Of a DNA stretch of 7,154 nucleotides, positions 1 through 6,607 are shown one piece after another. The stretch is from the NCBI GenBank assembly GCA_049416425.1, contig JBMSHD010000102.1, forward strand, positions 1 to 7,154, given 5' to 3'. This stretch comes from JBMSHD01 sp049416425 (GTDB taxonomy: Bacteria; Pseudomonadota; Gammaproteobacteria; Francisellales; Francisellaceae). A model generated the notes under the pieces. That model made no database searches. It was not told where the DNA came from and saw only the letters and a list, made by a program, of their open reading frames with translations. The position numbers and the translations under genes are program-made. Every line of letters begins with the position of its first letter. The stretch's first letter is position 1.

Positions 1-2
1 TG

Positions 3-392
3 TCTTTAAATCCAAAAGCAATTCATTTGTTGGAAAAAAATCTTGATGAAATAAGTGATTTTATCAACAGCAATGATTTTGCGGCAGTTGGAGCCAGTCT
101 TTTTTATCATGAAGATGGAGTTAAACTGATCGATTTGGCGCACACAATGCTACCAGATGACAATAATACCGATGATCGTTACAAATCTACACGAAAGAAT
201 CAAAAGATAGAACTTATTAATGCGATTGAGGAGCAGCTTACAATATTGAAGCCGTATATTGATCGAGCAACGGAAAATATAGAAAAGCTTGAGCAGAAAA
301 ATAAACAGCCAGCTTCTTCATATTCAGTAAGTATTACCTTTCCCAGCGAGCAAACTAACAACAAATCACAAACTGGCAGGACTCTGGGTTAG
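3..392 (+). CDS. 3' end of an unrecognised gene (5' end lies outside the window)
   Basis: The reading frame is open from position 3 to a TAG stop at 390-392 and gives 129 residues. A TTG at 27 could be a start, but the frame continues upstream to the window edge with plausible protein sequence (SLNPKAIHLLEKN), so I treat this as the C-terminal part of a longer protein. The visible part is charged and probably mostly helical: LLEKNLDEISDF near the start, then a helix-like stretch from about residue 68 (KIELINAIEEQL) to about residue 100 (ENIEKLEQKNK). It ends in a polar Ser/Thr/Gln/Asn-rich tail that is likely flexible. No catalytic motif, signal peptide or membrane segment is visible. The first residues resemble a unit of the 'NPxAIxLLExN-D' repeats known from some large-virus and intracellular-parasite proteins, but only one unit is visible. 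The gene is convergent with the RHS gene. Function unknown. Confidence 0.65.
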   Translation, partial: SLNPKAIHLLEKNLDEISDFINSNDFAAVGASLFYHEDGVKLIDLAHTMLPDDNNTDDRYKSTRKNQKIELINAIEEQLTILKPYIDRATENIEKLEQKNKQPASSYSVSITFPSEQTNNKSQTGRTLG

Positions 393-406
393 CATCGTAA
401 AGCCAT

Positions 407-503
407 CTAGCTAGGCAGTGTAACATTGGCAATAGTACTGACGGATTTTGCCTAAGCACATGCGATTTTTGCGGCGCTTAGGTGTGGAGTTTTACAGCTT
501 AGG
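407..503. repeat. Convergent intergenic gap with inverted and direct repeats
   Basis: This lies in the 124-base gap between two converging stop codons. CCTAAGC at 451-457 is the reverse complement of GCTTAGG at 476-482, giving a 7-bp stem (two further G-T wobble pairs possible) around an 18-base loop. A second GCTTAGG sits at 497-503, 21 bases after the first, so the single CCTAAGC could pair with either copy. A perfect 8-bp palindrome CTAGCTAG is at 407-414. The position suits transcription termination for one or both genes. However, neither strand shows a run of T directly after the stem, so I do not call an intrinsic terminator. The repeats are directly visible; any role is inference. Confidence 0.45.
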
Positions 504-516
504 ATAATCACATGGA

Positions 517-1500
517 TTAGTATTGAAGCTTCTTAAGTTCTTCTATTATTTGAGCCCCTTCAGTATTAGCCGCACTTGCTCTAACAGGAAGCGCTACAGT
601 ACCGCGGCTGTTTCCTTCAAAGGAGTTTTCTGTAACTCTATAAGGCCGCATCTCTTCCGTATATTTTTTCATTTTTAGCTTTCTTCGATAATTTAGCTTG
701 CGTGAATCTTTTGCCAATTGCATTTTAAATTTATCCTCGTGTATCTCACGTTCACTCAATGTTCCTCTTCTGGCTGCTCTAGTATTTGCTGGGGCATCCA
801 GTGCTTGTGATTGCCTTGCCGTTTGTCTGACAGGAGTCCGGCTCTGGCCTAGCATTTCTCTTATGAGGTCTAATCCGCCGCGACGAGAGGGTTGTGCTGC
901 TACCATTGACTGTGATCGCCCAGTCACAGCCACTCTTTCTTCCTGAGCAATCTCGTTACCAGAACGTCTCTCAAGATTTGCAAATGACTGTCTTGCACTA
1001 GCTGCTTGACTTCCAGACTCCTCCACCAGATCAATCCCTCTGCTTGCAGCCGTCTGCCCACGTGATGCCTGGAAGGCTGTAAATCTTCTCACAGTATTAC
1101 GCGATATTGCAGCGGTGCGTTCAGTGAGACCCAGTCTAAACCCTGTCAATGACATAAAGGCAGCAACAGCACCGACTCCAAGTGATATAGCCAGATATTC
1201 TCCCGTATTATTTCTGACGAAGTCCCTTCCGTAGATAATCCGGTTTGCTGTCAACTCAATCGCCGATTCCGCCGCAAAATTTAGCGCAAAATAGGCGACT
1301 TGTATTGTTCTAACGCTAAATCGCATCAGGAAGTTTGTAGCCAGCATAGCAGGTCCTATGAAATAACCTAGACCAATGCTGATGACGAGGCTGGCTATAA
1401 TGACGAGAAAAGCCACAGCGCGCGCTTTTTCACTGTTTTGCTTATATTCATATTGCTTCTTCATGACATCCGATAGATTGCTGAGATCGCCATTTGCCGC
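517..1500 (-). other. Variable C-terminal region of the RHS protein, after DPSGH
   Basis: These codons give residues 1658/1659 to 1985. After a short polar stretch come two or three hydrophobic segments rich in Gly/Ala (for example SIGLGYFIG and ISLGVGAVAAF), enough to cross or insert in a membrane. The next 200 residues are rich in Arg, Ser, Ala and Gln, with no visible fold or catalytic motif. A strongly basic patch (RKLNYRRKLKMKK) lies about 50 residues from the end, and the protein finishes with IIEELKKLQY. There is no cysteine here. In RHS proteins this position carries the exchangeable effector domain. A hand count gives 159 G+C in the 300 bases at 781-1080, richer than sampled rows of the core (23 of 60 at 2041-2100; 27 of 60 at 4261-4320). 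The Arg/Ala codons may explain this. Confidence 0.6.
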
Positions 1501-4500
1501 ATGCCCTGATGGATCAAACATATTCACAGGGTCATTGAGACTATAGCTATAGGCATTGAAGCCGCCTATTCCCAATGGTGAGGCAGAATCATGCTTCATA
1601 AATAGTCTAAGATCAGGGTTATAGGCGCGGTAACCGTTGCCTAAGAACTGCCAACCGGTGATGGAGTCGGTATTCATGGTTCGATAACCAAGATTGGTTT
1701 TCTGAATACTCAAGGCCAGTTGCTGAGCTTGCTGTAGTTCTTTGTTCTTCTGAATATCCTGTTTTCCACCAAAAGGGGTATAGACATAATTCCCATTGAT
1801 CTCACCACCCTGCAGGGAACCTGTTGCATTGAAGCCATCGGTTATATTGGCTTGATACTCGCCATTATGAATACTGCCATCGTCGAGGTAGTAGCGTGAT
1901 TCATTGTCTATTTTCTGCTCAGAAAGCCCACCTATGTAGTATTGATATAGACTCTGAAGATTTCCATTGGCATCCGTAAAGTGCTCGGCTATTTGTGATC
2001 CGGATGAATCATAATCATAGTCAACCACCATACTGCCTTTTCTTAACTGAACCAGGTTTTGCTCGGCATCATAGATAAAGTCCTGATATTCCGTTTTTGA
2101 TTGCTGAGGGTAGTTGGTTTCCATATGGATAACATTACCATTGTTATCATATAACAGATTAATATCACGTTCGGTGGTGGTTTTTCCATCTTCAGTATGA
2201 CTATAGGTGATAGCGGTGGCCTGAGTGGGATCAACATTGGCATAGGCGTAGTCAACCTGACTGCTCGCTCCATCTTGCAACTGATGGGATACCTGGGTCA
2301 ATTTATTGAACAGCTCATCATAGCTGTAGGTATCGATGGCAATTGGATGACCATTTTCATCAACGGGACATTCCGCGCCTGTGCAATACAGGGTTTTAAG
2401 CTGGCCTAGCATCGTGTAGTCATAGCGTTGTTCAGAAGGGGATCCAGATGCCTTGGTTGCTTCTGTATTTGCAATGCGTTTCGCTTTTTGTCCCAGACGG
2501 TTGTACAGATAGCTGTATTTTCGAACCACCGCTTCATTGACATAGTTCTCCACATCACTCAAGCGTCCAACGCTGTCATAGCTAAATCCAGTTGCCTTGT
2601 TGGTGCCGTGTTTGGTTAAGTGAAGCGATAAATCAGGATTATAATCTTGCGTGAGGGAGAAGTTAGCCACACCACTGTATGTCGTCACCATCGGTAATCC
2701 CAAATGATTGGTTTGACTGCTGACATTCAATTTAGGGCTGTTGTTTGCCAAATATTCATTTGAGGTGGTGGCAAAGTATTGATTCTGATGATTAAGCAAT
2801 GAGTGGGTCTCTCCATTTGCATAGGTAATCGACGTATTGATTAATTCCAGTGTATCCGGATCATAGCCGTATTCGGTTTTGCTGATAAGATTACCAGATA
2901 GACCTCTTTTTTCAACCATGGCCAAATTGCCTGCGCTGGTATAGCTGTAGGTTACATAGAAGCTCTGATTTTTAGCGGTGTTATTTGACGTATTGGCGGC
3001 GGTATAGTCCACGCGACTGGGTCTTAATTTCCAGTTTGGATCCTTATATTGCATGGTCACTACATTGCCGACAGCATCAACCATTTTGGTTGGCAGCCCG
3101 GTTGTCTTATCGTACTCAAAGTTTACCGTTTTGCCTGCATTCCCCGCACCAATCAGTGAGGTTGTTTTGAGCAAATAACCAAGCGCACTGTATTTTTGTG
3201 CACCGACCAGCGTTTTATTCGCATCCGCATCGTAATCGCCCTTGCTGATATACGTCTTTGCGACATTGCCAAAGTCATCATACTCATAATAAGTGGTACG
3301 AAAGGCTTGATGGTTACTGAGTGAAGACAGGGTTTGGGCAATCAGGCGTGAAGGATCGTCATCGCTGTAGATATTTTTAGCCGCCAGCCCTTGGATATAA
3401 TCTTTTGACTCAACCGGCTGACCAAAGACATCATAACTGGTCTGATTAAAGCTGGCTGCCTGACATTGTCCATTTAGACATTTCTCTTTAATCTTATCGG
3501 CCAAGGTACGCAAGGCATTGATATCATAGGCATGACCTTTTGCCAGGCTGGTGTTTAAAGCGGCAATATCAGTCTGTGTTGTTTCATCGTACAAGGTCTC
3601 GTCTTTCATTGAGCTGGCATCATTACTGCTATAGCTGAATTCAGGATCCATAATGATGCTGTAGTCATAGCTGTTACCGAGTTTCCATATGGGTCTTGAT
3701 GGTGAGCCGATATCGCTGAATTCACGGCTGGACACACTGACTCCTGTTACTTTACAGGTGGTGTATTGTTTCGTATCACCTTCAGAGAGTAACGGATTAA
3801 AACAAAGCGATTGATCGCCTGCTGTTAGCGGCGTCTCTGTTGGCAACAGGGTATAATTAAATACCAGATTATTGTAATCATCATTTACCGATACATCGGT
3901 ACTGCCATCAGGATGCTGTACGGCCGTGACCTGTTGAGTGGCATCATAGAAGAAGTTGGTCTGAAGCGGGTGTTTCTCGCCGGCTTCATCATAATACCAG
4001 GACACCGTATGATCGGTCTGACCCAGATGATTATAGAAATTCTCCTGAGTCACATAAAAGTCACTGTGATCTTTCGTCTGTTTTTCAGTACGAGTCACAT
4101 GCTGTTCATTATCATAATAGGTTTTGGTCTGATAGCCTTTGGTCATTCCTGGCAGCAAGGTGGTTGTTGTCAGAACATAGCCAACATCGCCTGGATCCTT
4201 GTTGAGAGCATAGTCAAACGTATAGGTTTGTTTTAAATCACGATTTCCGGCCGGCATATAGGTGATTTCAATGACGCGTCCTAAAGCATCGTAACCGTTA
4301 TTGCCATTCTCATCGCCATAAATCGTGACATCACCGCTTAAAGGGTCAACAACGCGAACCAGTGCACCGTATTGATTGTAATACTCCATCTCACCATTGA
4401 TTGATGTTGGGGCAGCAATATTGGCTTCATCGGCTAAAGACTGTTGACTGTTGGAGACAACATAGTAATGATTTTCATCGTAATAGGCACTCGTTTTTTG

Positions 4501-6474
4501 TGCTGTATAGGGTTTATCACCATCGATATGAGTGATGGCCGATTCAGGCAGACCGTAGAGCAAACTGGATTTATCCGTAGCCAGCTTGATTTCTTCGGAT
4601 TTTGTCACGGTTGAATTTAAGTAGTTTAATACTCTTTCAATATAAGGCTTGGAGATGACAATGTCCTGGTCATTGGCGTTAACCGTTGTATCCAACCAGT
4701 TCAATCCGTCGCTTTTGACAATGATGGGTTGATCATAGCCTTTCAGATAGGTTGTTTTGCTCTCTATTATCGATTGATAATTATTCTTGGCTGGATCTTT
4801 AGGATAATAGGCCAGACGCGTCTCATTACCCATGCCATCGATAGAGGATTTCAGCTCTCCTTTGGCATAGCCGGGATCATTTGAATTTGTGTAGTAGACA
4901 TAGTCTTCAACGTATTTATGAGCTGGACTGCCTGGATCGTAGAGATCAAAGAAACTGTTTGTTTTTTTTACCGGATTGGCGTAAGCATCGCTGAGACTGG
5001 CAAACGAATGAGCAAGCAGCGTGCTTTGATCATAAGCATATTCCTGAAATGAGACTTCTCGATTATCAAGAAGAACCTGTGTTGAATGAGGCAGATGCAG
5101 ACCATAGTAGTTTTGACTCATCTCCAGTGTATGATTGCTTGTTTCGCTATTGCCTGAAAATATCGGAATCGTATTGGAGACATGTGTTGAATAGCTATAC
5201 TTGCTATTGTCCTGCAGATTGCACTCCATCATCCAGTCTTGCAGTGGATCCAATGACACCATCGTTGCTTCAGAACAGGAAATGCCATTGCCCAGGTAGT
5301 TATGTCCATCGGTTGACAGACTATAGTGATAGCTTTGATCTTCACTGTATTTGTTGTTCAGATATTTGGTGAAGGATTTTACATAACTGCTGTTTTGCTT
5401 GACCTGTTGGGTTTGGCCATCGATAATATATCCAACATCATTGATTTTCTCATAGTCGGCCTTATAGCTAACCCCGTTTGGAAAATTGGCTTGCGTGATC
5501 AAGTTGTTATCCAACGTTAATGTGATCGTCTCGTTAATTGGATTGGTGAGCTTGATATCAGAGCCAGAATGGGTGATGCGAAATGTCTGCTCTCTGCCGA
5601 TGGCATCTTTATAGGTGATTAAATACAGATTACTGGATAGCTTACCGGTGGTCGCGACGGTTTCTCCTTGATCGTCTTTGATCGTAATACCCTGATAGTC
5701 CTGATATTTATGCGCCAGGTCGTCGCCTGAAGTGATATCAGTATTTGAGCCTTCTGTTCGATAGTCAAAACTGAATTTTTTCCCTTGATTATTGACCATT
5801 TCAGAAACAGGATACAGGTAGCTCAAACCCTCACCTTTGGCATGTTCAAAAAGCAAAACCGCACCATCTTGATTGATAAACTTGATATGATCGTCATCTT
5901 CAAAGGTTAGTTTAACGTTGTCTTTTTTCTGATAGGAAAATGAAATTTTTCGGTTTCCATTATCATCTTTGCTCACGCTAAAGAAGAATTTGTTATCCCC
6001 TGCTAACAACTCATAATATTGGGTATTGTTTTTGGTGAACATATATTTTATATAGGGGATATTTAAAGACAGACTCACTCCATCTATGACTTCGGCAAAT
6101 GCCTGAGAAGGGTGCATATTATCTAATTTTAAATCAAATAAAAAGCTTCCATTACCGCTGCTTTTAAGCGTTGCAATATTCTCTAAGAATTCAACCTGCA
6201 ATTTCTCAGGGTTTACACTGATTGAGGCGAGCAGAGCTGAGTTGGAGGCTTGCGACTGGAAACTATCCCCGCTGCCACTACTGGCTAATGCCAGCATGCT
6301 GTTTAAGGCCGTTGTGCTTAAACCCGCTTTATTGTTTTTCTCACGGTTATCGCTTTGCTCTGATATGGAGTCATCGCGACTCTCTGTCTTCACGGCTGCA
6401 TAAACAGGATCGATAAAGAACACGGTTAGATAGGTAATACTGGATAGCATCGCTATCGATTTTTTGAATTTCAT
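517..6474 (-). CDS. Secreted giant RHS/YD-repeat protein with RHS core and hydrophobic C-terminal part
   Basis: One intact 1985-residue frame, ATG at 6474 to TAA at 517, started by a well-placed AAGGAG. Residues 1-26 form a Sec signal peptide: basic KFKK, a hydrophobic stretch, then VYA|A as a signal peptidase I site. A Ser/Ala-rich linker runs to about residue 85. A tyrosine-rich beta region leads into clear YD repeats, for example YDALGR at 728, YDVFGQ at 1014, YDDFGN at 1065, YDSVGR at 1299 and YDNNGN at 1442. The RHS-associated core spans about 1608-1658 (GNGYRAYNPDLRLF, HDSASPLGIGGFNAYSYS, NDPVNMFDPSGH). In this family the YD repeats wrap into a hollow shell around the C-terminal part, and the core closes it and often cuts that part free. 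Residues 1659-1985 hold hydrophobic segments near 1686-1708, 1719-1738 and 1760-1780, then an Arg/Ser/Ala/Gln-rich tail with a basic cluster near 1918-1937. All eight cysteines (400/418, 891/907, 999/1004, 1364/1369) fall in local pairs. I see no PAAR or VgrG-like part and no known toxin motif. The RHS assignment is firm; toxin, adhesin or surface role is open. Confidence 0.93.
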   Translation of the reverse strand: MKFKKSIAMLSSITYLTVFFIDPVYAAVKTESRDDSISEQSDNREKNNKAGLSTTALNSMLALASSGSGDSFQSQASNSALLASISVNPEKLQVEFLENIATLKSSGNGSFLFDLKLDNMHPSQAFAEVIDGVSLSLNIPYIKYMFTKNNTQYYELLAGDNKFFFSVSKDDNGNRKISFSYQKKDNVKLTFEDDDHIKFINQDGAVLLFEHAKGEGLSYLYPVSEMVNNQGKKFSFDYRTEGSNTDITSGDDLAHKYQDYQGITIKDDQGETVATTGKLSSNLYLITYKDAIGREQTFRITHSGSDIKLTNPINETITLTLDNNLITQANFPNGVSYKADYEKINDVGYIIDGQTQQVKQNSSYVKSFTKYLNNKYSEDQSYHYSLSTDGHNYLGNGISCSEATMVSLDPLQDWMMECNLQDNSKYSYSTHVSNTIPIFSGNSETSNHTLEMSQNYYGLHLPHSTQVLLDNREVSFQEYAYDQSTLLAHSFASLSDAYANPVKKTNSFFDLYDPGSPAHKYVEDYVYYTNSNDPGYAKGELKSSIDGMGNETRLAYYPKDPAKNNYQSIIESKTTYLKGYDQPIIVKSDGLNWLDTTVNANDQDIVISKPYIERVLNYLNSTVTKSEEIKLATDKSSLLYGLPESAITHIDGDKPYTAQKTSAYYDENHYYVVSNSQQSLADEANIAAPTSINGEMEYYNQYGALVRVVDPLSGDVTIYGDENGNNGYDALGRVIEITYMPAGNRDLKQTYTFDYALNKDPGDVGYVLTTTTLLPGMTKGYQTKTYYDNEQHVTRTEKQTKDHSDFYVTQENFYNHLGQTDHTVSWYYDEAGEKHPLQTNFFYDATQQVTAVQHPDGSTDVSVNDDYNNLVFNYTLLPTETPLTAGDQSLCFNPLLSEGDTKQYTTCKVTGVSVSSREFSDIGSPSRPIWKLGNSYDYSIIMDPEFSYSSNDASSMKDETLYDETTQTDIAALNTSLAKGHAYDINALRTLADKIKEKCLNGQCQAASFNQTSYDVFGQPVESKDYIQGLAAKNIYSDDDPSRLIAQTLSSLSNHQAFRTTYYEYDDFGNVAKTYISKGDYDADANKTLVGAQKYSALGYLLKTTSLIGAGNAGKTVNFEYDKTTGLPTKMVDAVGNVVTMQYKDPNWKLRPSRVDYTAANTSNNTAKNQSFYVTYSYTSAGNLAMVEKRGLSGNLISKTEYGYDPDTLELINTSITYANGETHSLLNHQNQYFATTSNEYLANNSPKLNVSSQTNHLGLPMVTTYSGVANFSLTQDYNPDLSLHLTKHGTNKATGFSYDSVGRLSDVENYVNEAVVRKYSYLYNRLGQKAKRIANTEATKASGSPSEQRYDYTMLGQLKTLYCTGAECPVDENGHPIAIDTYSYDELFNKLTQVSHQLQDGASSQVDYAYANVDPTQATAITYSHTEDGKTTTERDINLLYDNNGNVIHMETNYPQQSKTEYQDFIYDAEQNLVQLRKGSMVVDYDYDSSGSQIAEHFTDANGNLQSLYQYYIGGLSEQKIDNESRYYLDDGSIHNGEYQANITDGFNATGSLQGGEINGNYVYTPFGGKQDIQKNKELQQAQQLALSIQKTNLGYRTMNTDSITGWQFLGNGYRAYNPDLRLFMKHDSASPLGIGGFNAYSYSLNDPVNMFDPSGHAANGDLSNLSDVMKKQYEYKQNSEKARAVAFLVIIASLVISIGLGYFIGPAMLATNFLMRFSVRTIQVAYFALNFAAESAIELTANRIIYGRDFVRNNTGEYLAISLGVGAVAAFMSLTGFRLGLTERTAAISRNTVRRFTAFQASRGQTAASRGIDLVEESGSQAASARQSFANLERRSGNEIAQEERVAVTGRSQSMVAAQPSRRGGLDLIREMLGQSRTPVRQTARQSQALDAPANTRAARRGTLSEREIHEDKFKMQLAKDSRKLNYRRKLKMKKYTEEMRPYRVTENSFEGNSRGTVALPVRASAANTEGAQIIEELKKLQY
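6397..6474 (-). other. Sec signal peptide coding segment of the RHS protein
   Basis: The first 26 codons read MKFKK, then a hydrophobic stretch (SIAMLSSITYLTVFFI), then DPVYA followed by A. This is a basic, hydrophobic and polar layout with small residues at the cleavage point (V at -3, A at -1). There is no lipobox cysteine, so a lipoprotein is unlikely; the first cysteine in the protein is residue 400. The mature N-terminus would be polar and acidic (TESRDD). The protein is therefore expected to leave the cytoplasm through Sec. Confidence 0.8.
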
Positions 6475-6483
6475 CTCTTCTTT

Positions 6484-6489
6484 CTCCTT
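6484..6489 (-). promoter_or_regulatory. Ribosome binding site of the RHS gene
   Basis: On the minus strand the leader reads AAGGAG, then nine bases, then ATG at 6474-6472. This is close to the full Shine-Dalgarno sequence at good spacing, and it fixes the start immediately before the signal peptide. Confidence 0.8.
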
Positions 6490-6498
6490 GTTAAAGCG

Positions 6499-6510
6499 AT
6501 TATCGTTATA
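6499..6510 (-). promoter_or_regulatory. Possible -10 element ahead of the RHS gene (weak)
   Basis: On the minus strand, TATAAC (6510-6505) and GATAAT (6504-6499) each match TATAAT at five of six bases and lie side by side in an AT-rich stretch. I see no convincing -35 element 16-18 bases upstream of either. A start from here would leave a very short leader. The RHS gene may instead be read through from the upstream minus-strand gene. Confidence 0.2.
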
Positions 6511-6530
6511 ACCACAATGTTTAAACTTCC

Positions 6531-6576
6531 GCCATCCCTGTTTTTGATTTAAAGGAAAATCAATCGCACGGATGGC
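6531..6576. repeat. Two-tier inverted repeat between the two minus-strand genes
   Basis: An outer 7-bp stem pairs GCCATCC (6531-6537) with GGATGGC (6570-6576). Inside it a second 7-bp stem pairs TTGATTT (6544-6550) with AAATCAA (6557-6563) around a 6-base loop. The two stems are separated by six unpaired bases on each side, so the whole is symmetric. It lies 31 bases after the stop of the upstream gene and 57 bases before the RHS start. No T-run follows a stem on the minus strand, so it is not a standard terminator. It could be an mRNA processing or stabilising hairpin, or a regulator site. Pairing is seen; function is inferred. Confidence 0.45.
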
Positions 6577-6607
6577 AGATGCAAAGTAGATGGGGGTATG
6601 TAACTTA

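Noticed and set aside
451..482. Intrinsic terminator between the convergent genes
   Set aside because: The stem is only seven perfect pairs with a long loop, and no T-run follows directly on either strand.
698..946. Plus-strand 82-codon open frame opposite the RHS C-terminal region, considered as a hidden immunity gene
   Set aside because: It is antisense to the Arg/Ser-rich tail and its Ser/Cys/Leu-rich product is what reversed Arg/Ala/Gln codons would give. It is the wrong strand and place for an immunity gene.
3913..4236. Plus-strand open frame of 107 codons inside the RHS gene, and several similar ones
   Set aside because: They lie opposite the firmly supported RHS frame, with odd composition and no ribosome binding site that I could see. 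They are antisense shadows.
4261..4330. Possible domain boundary or frame break at the first canonical YD repeat (residue 728)
   Set aside because: The frame is continuous and the beta-rich pattern extends on both sides; the change is only in how canonical the repeats are.
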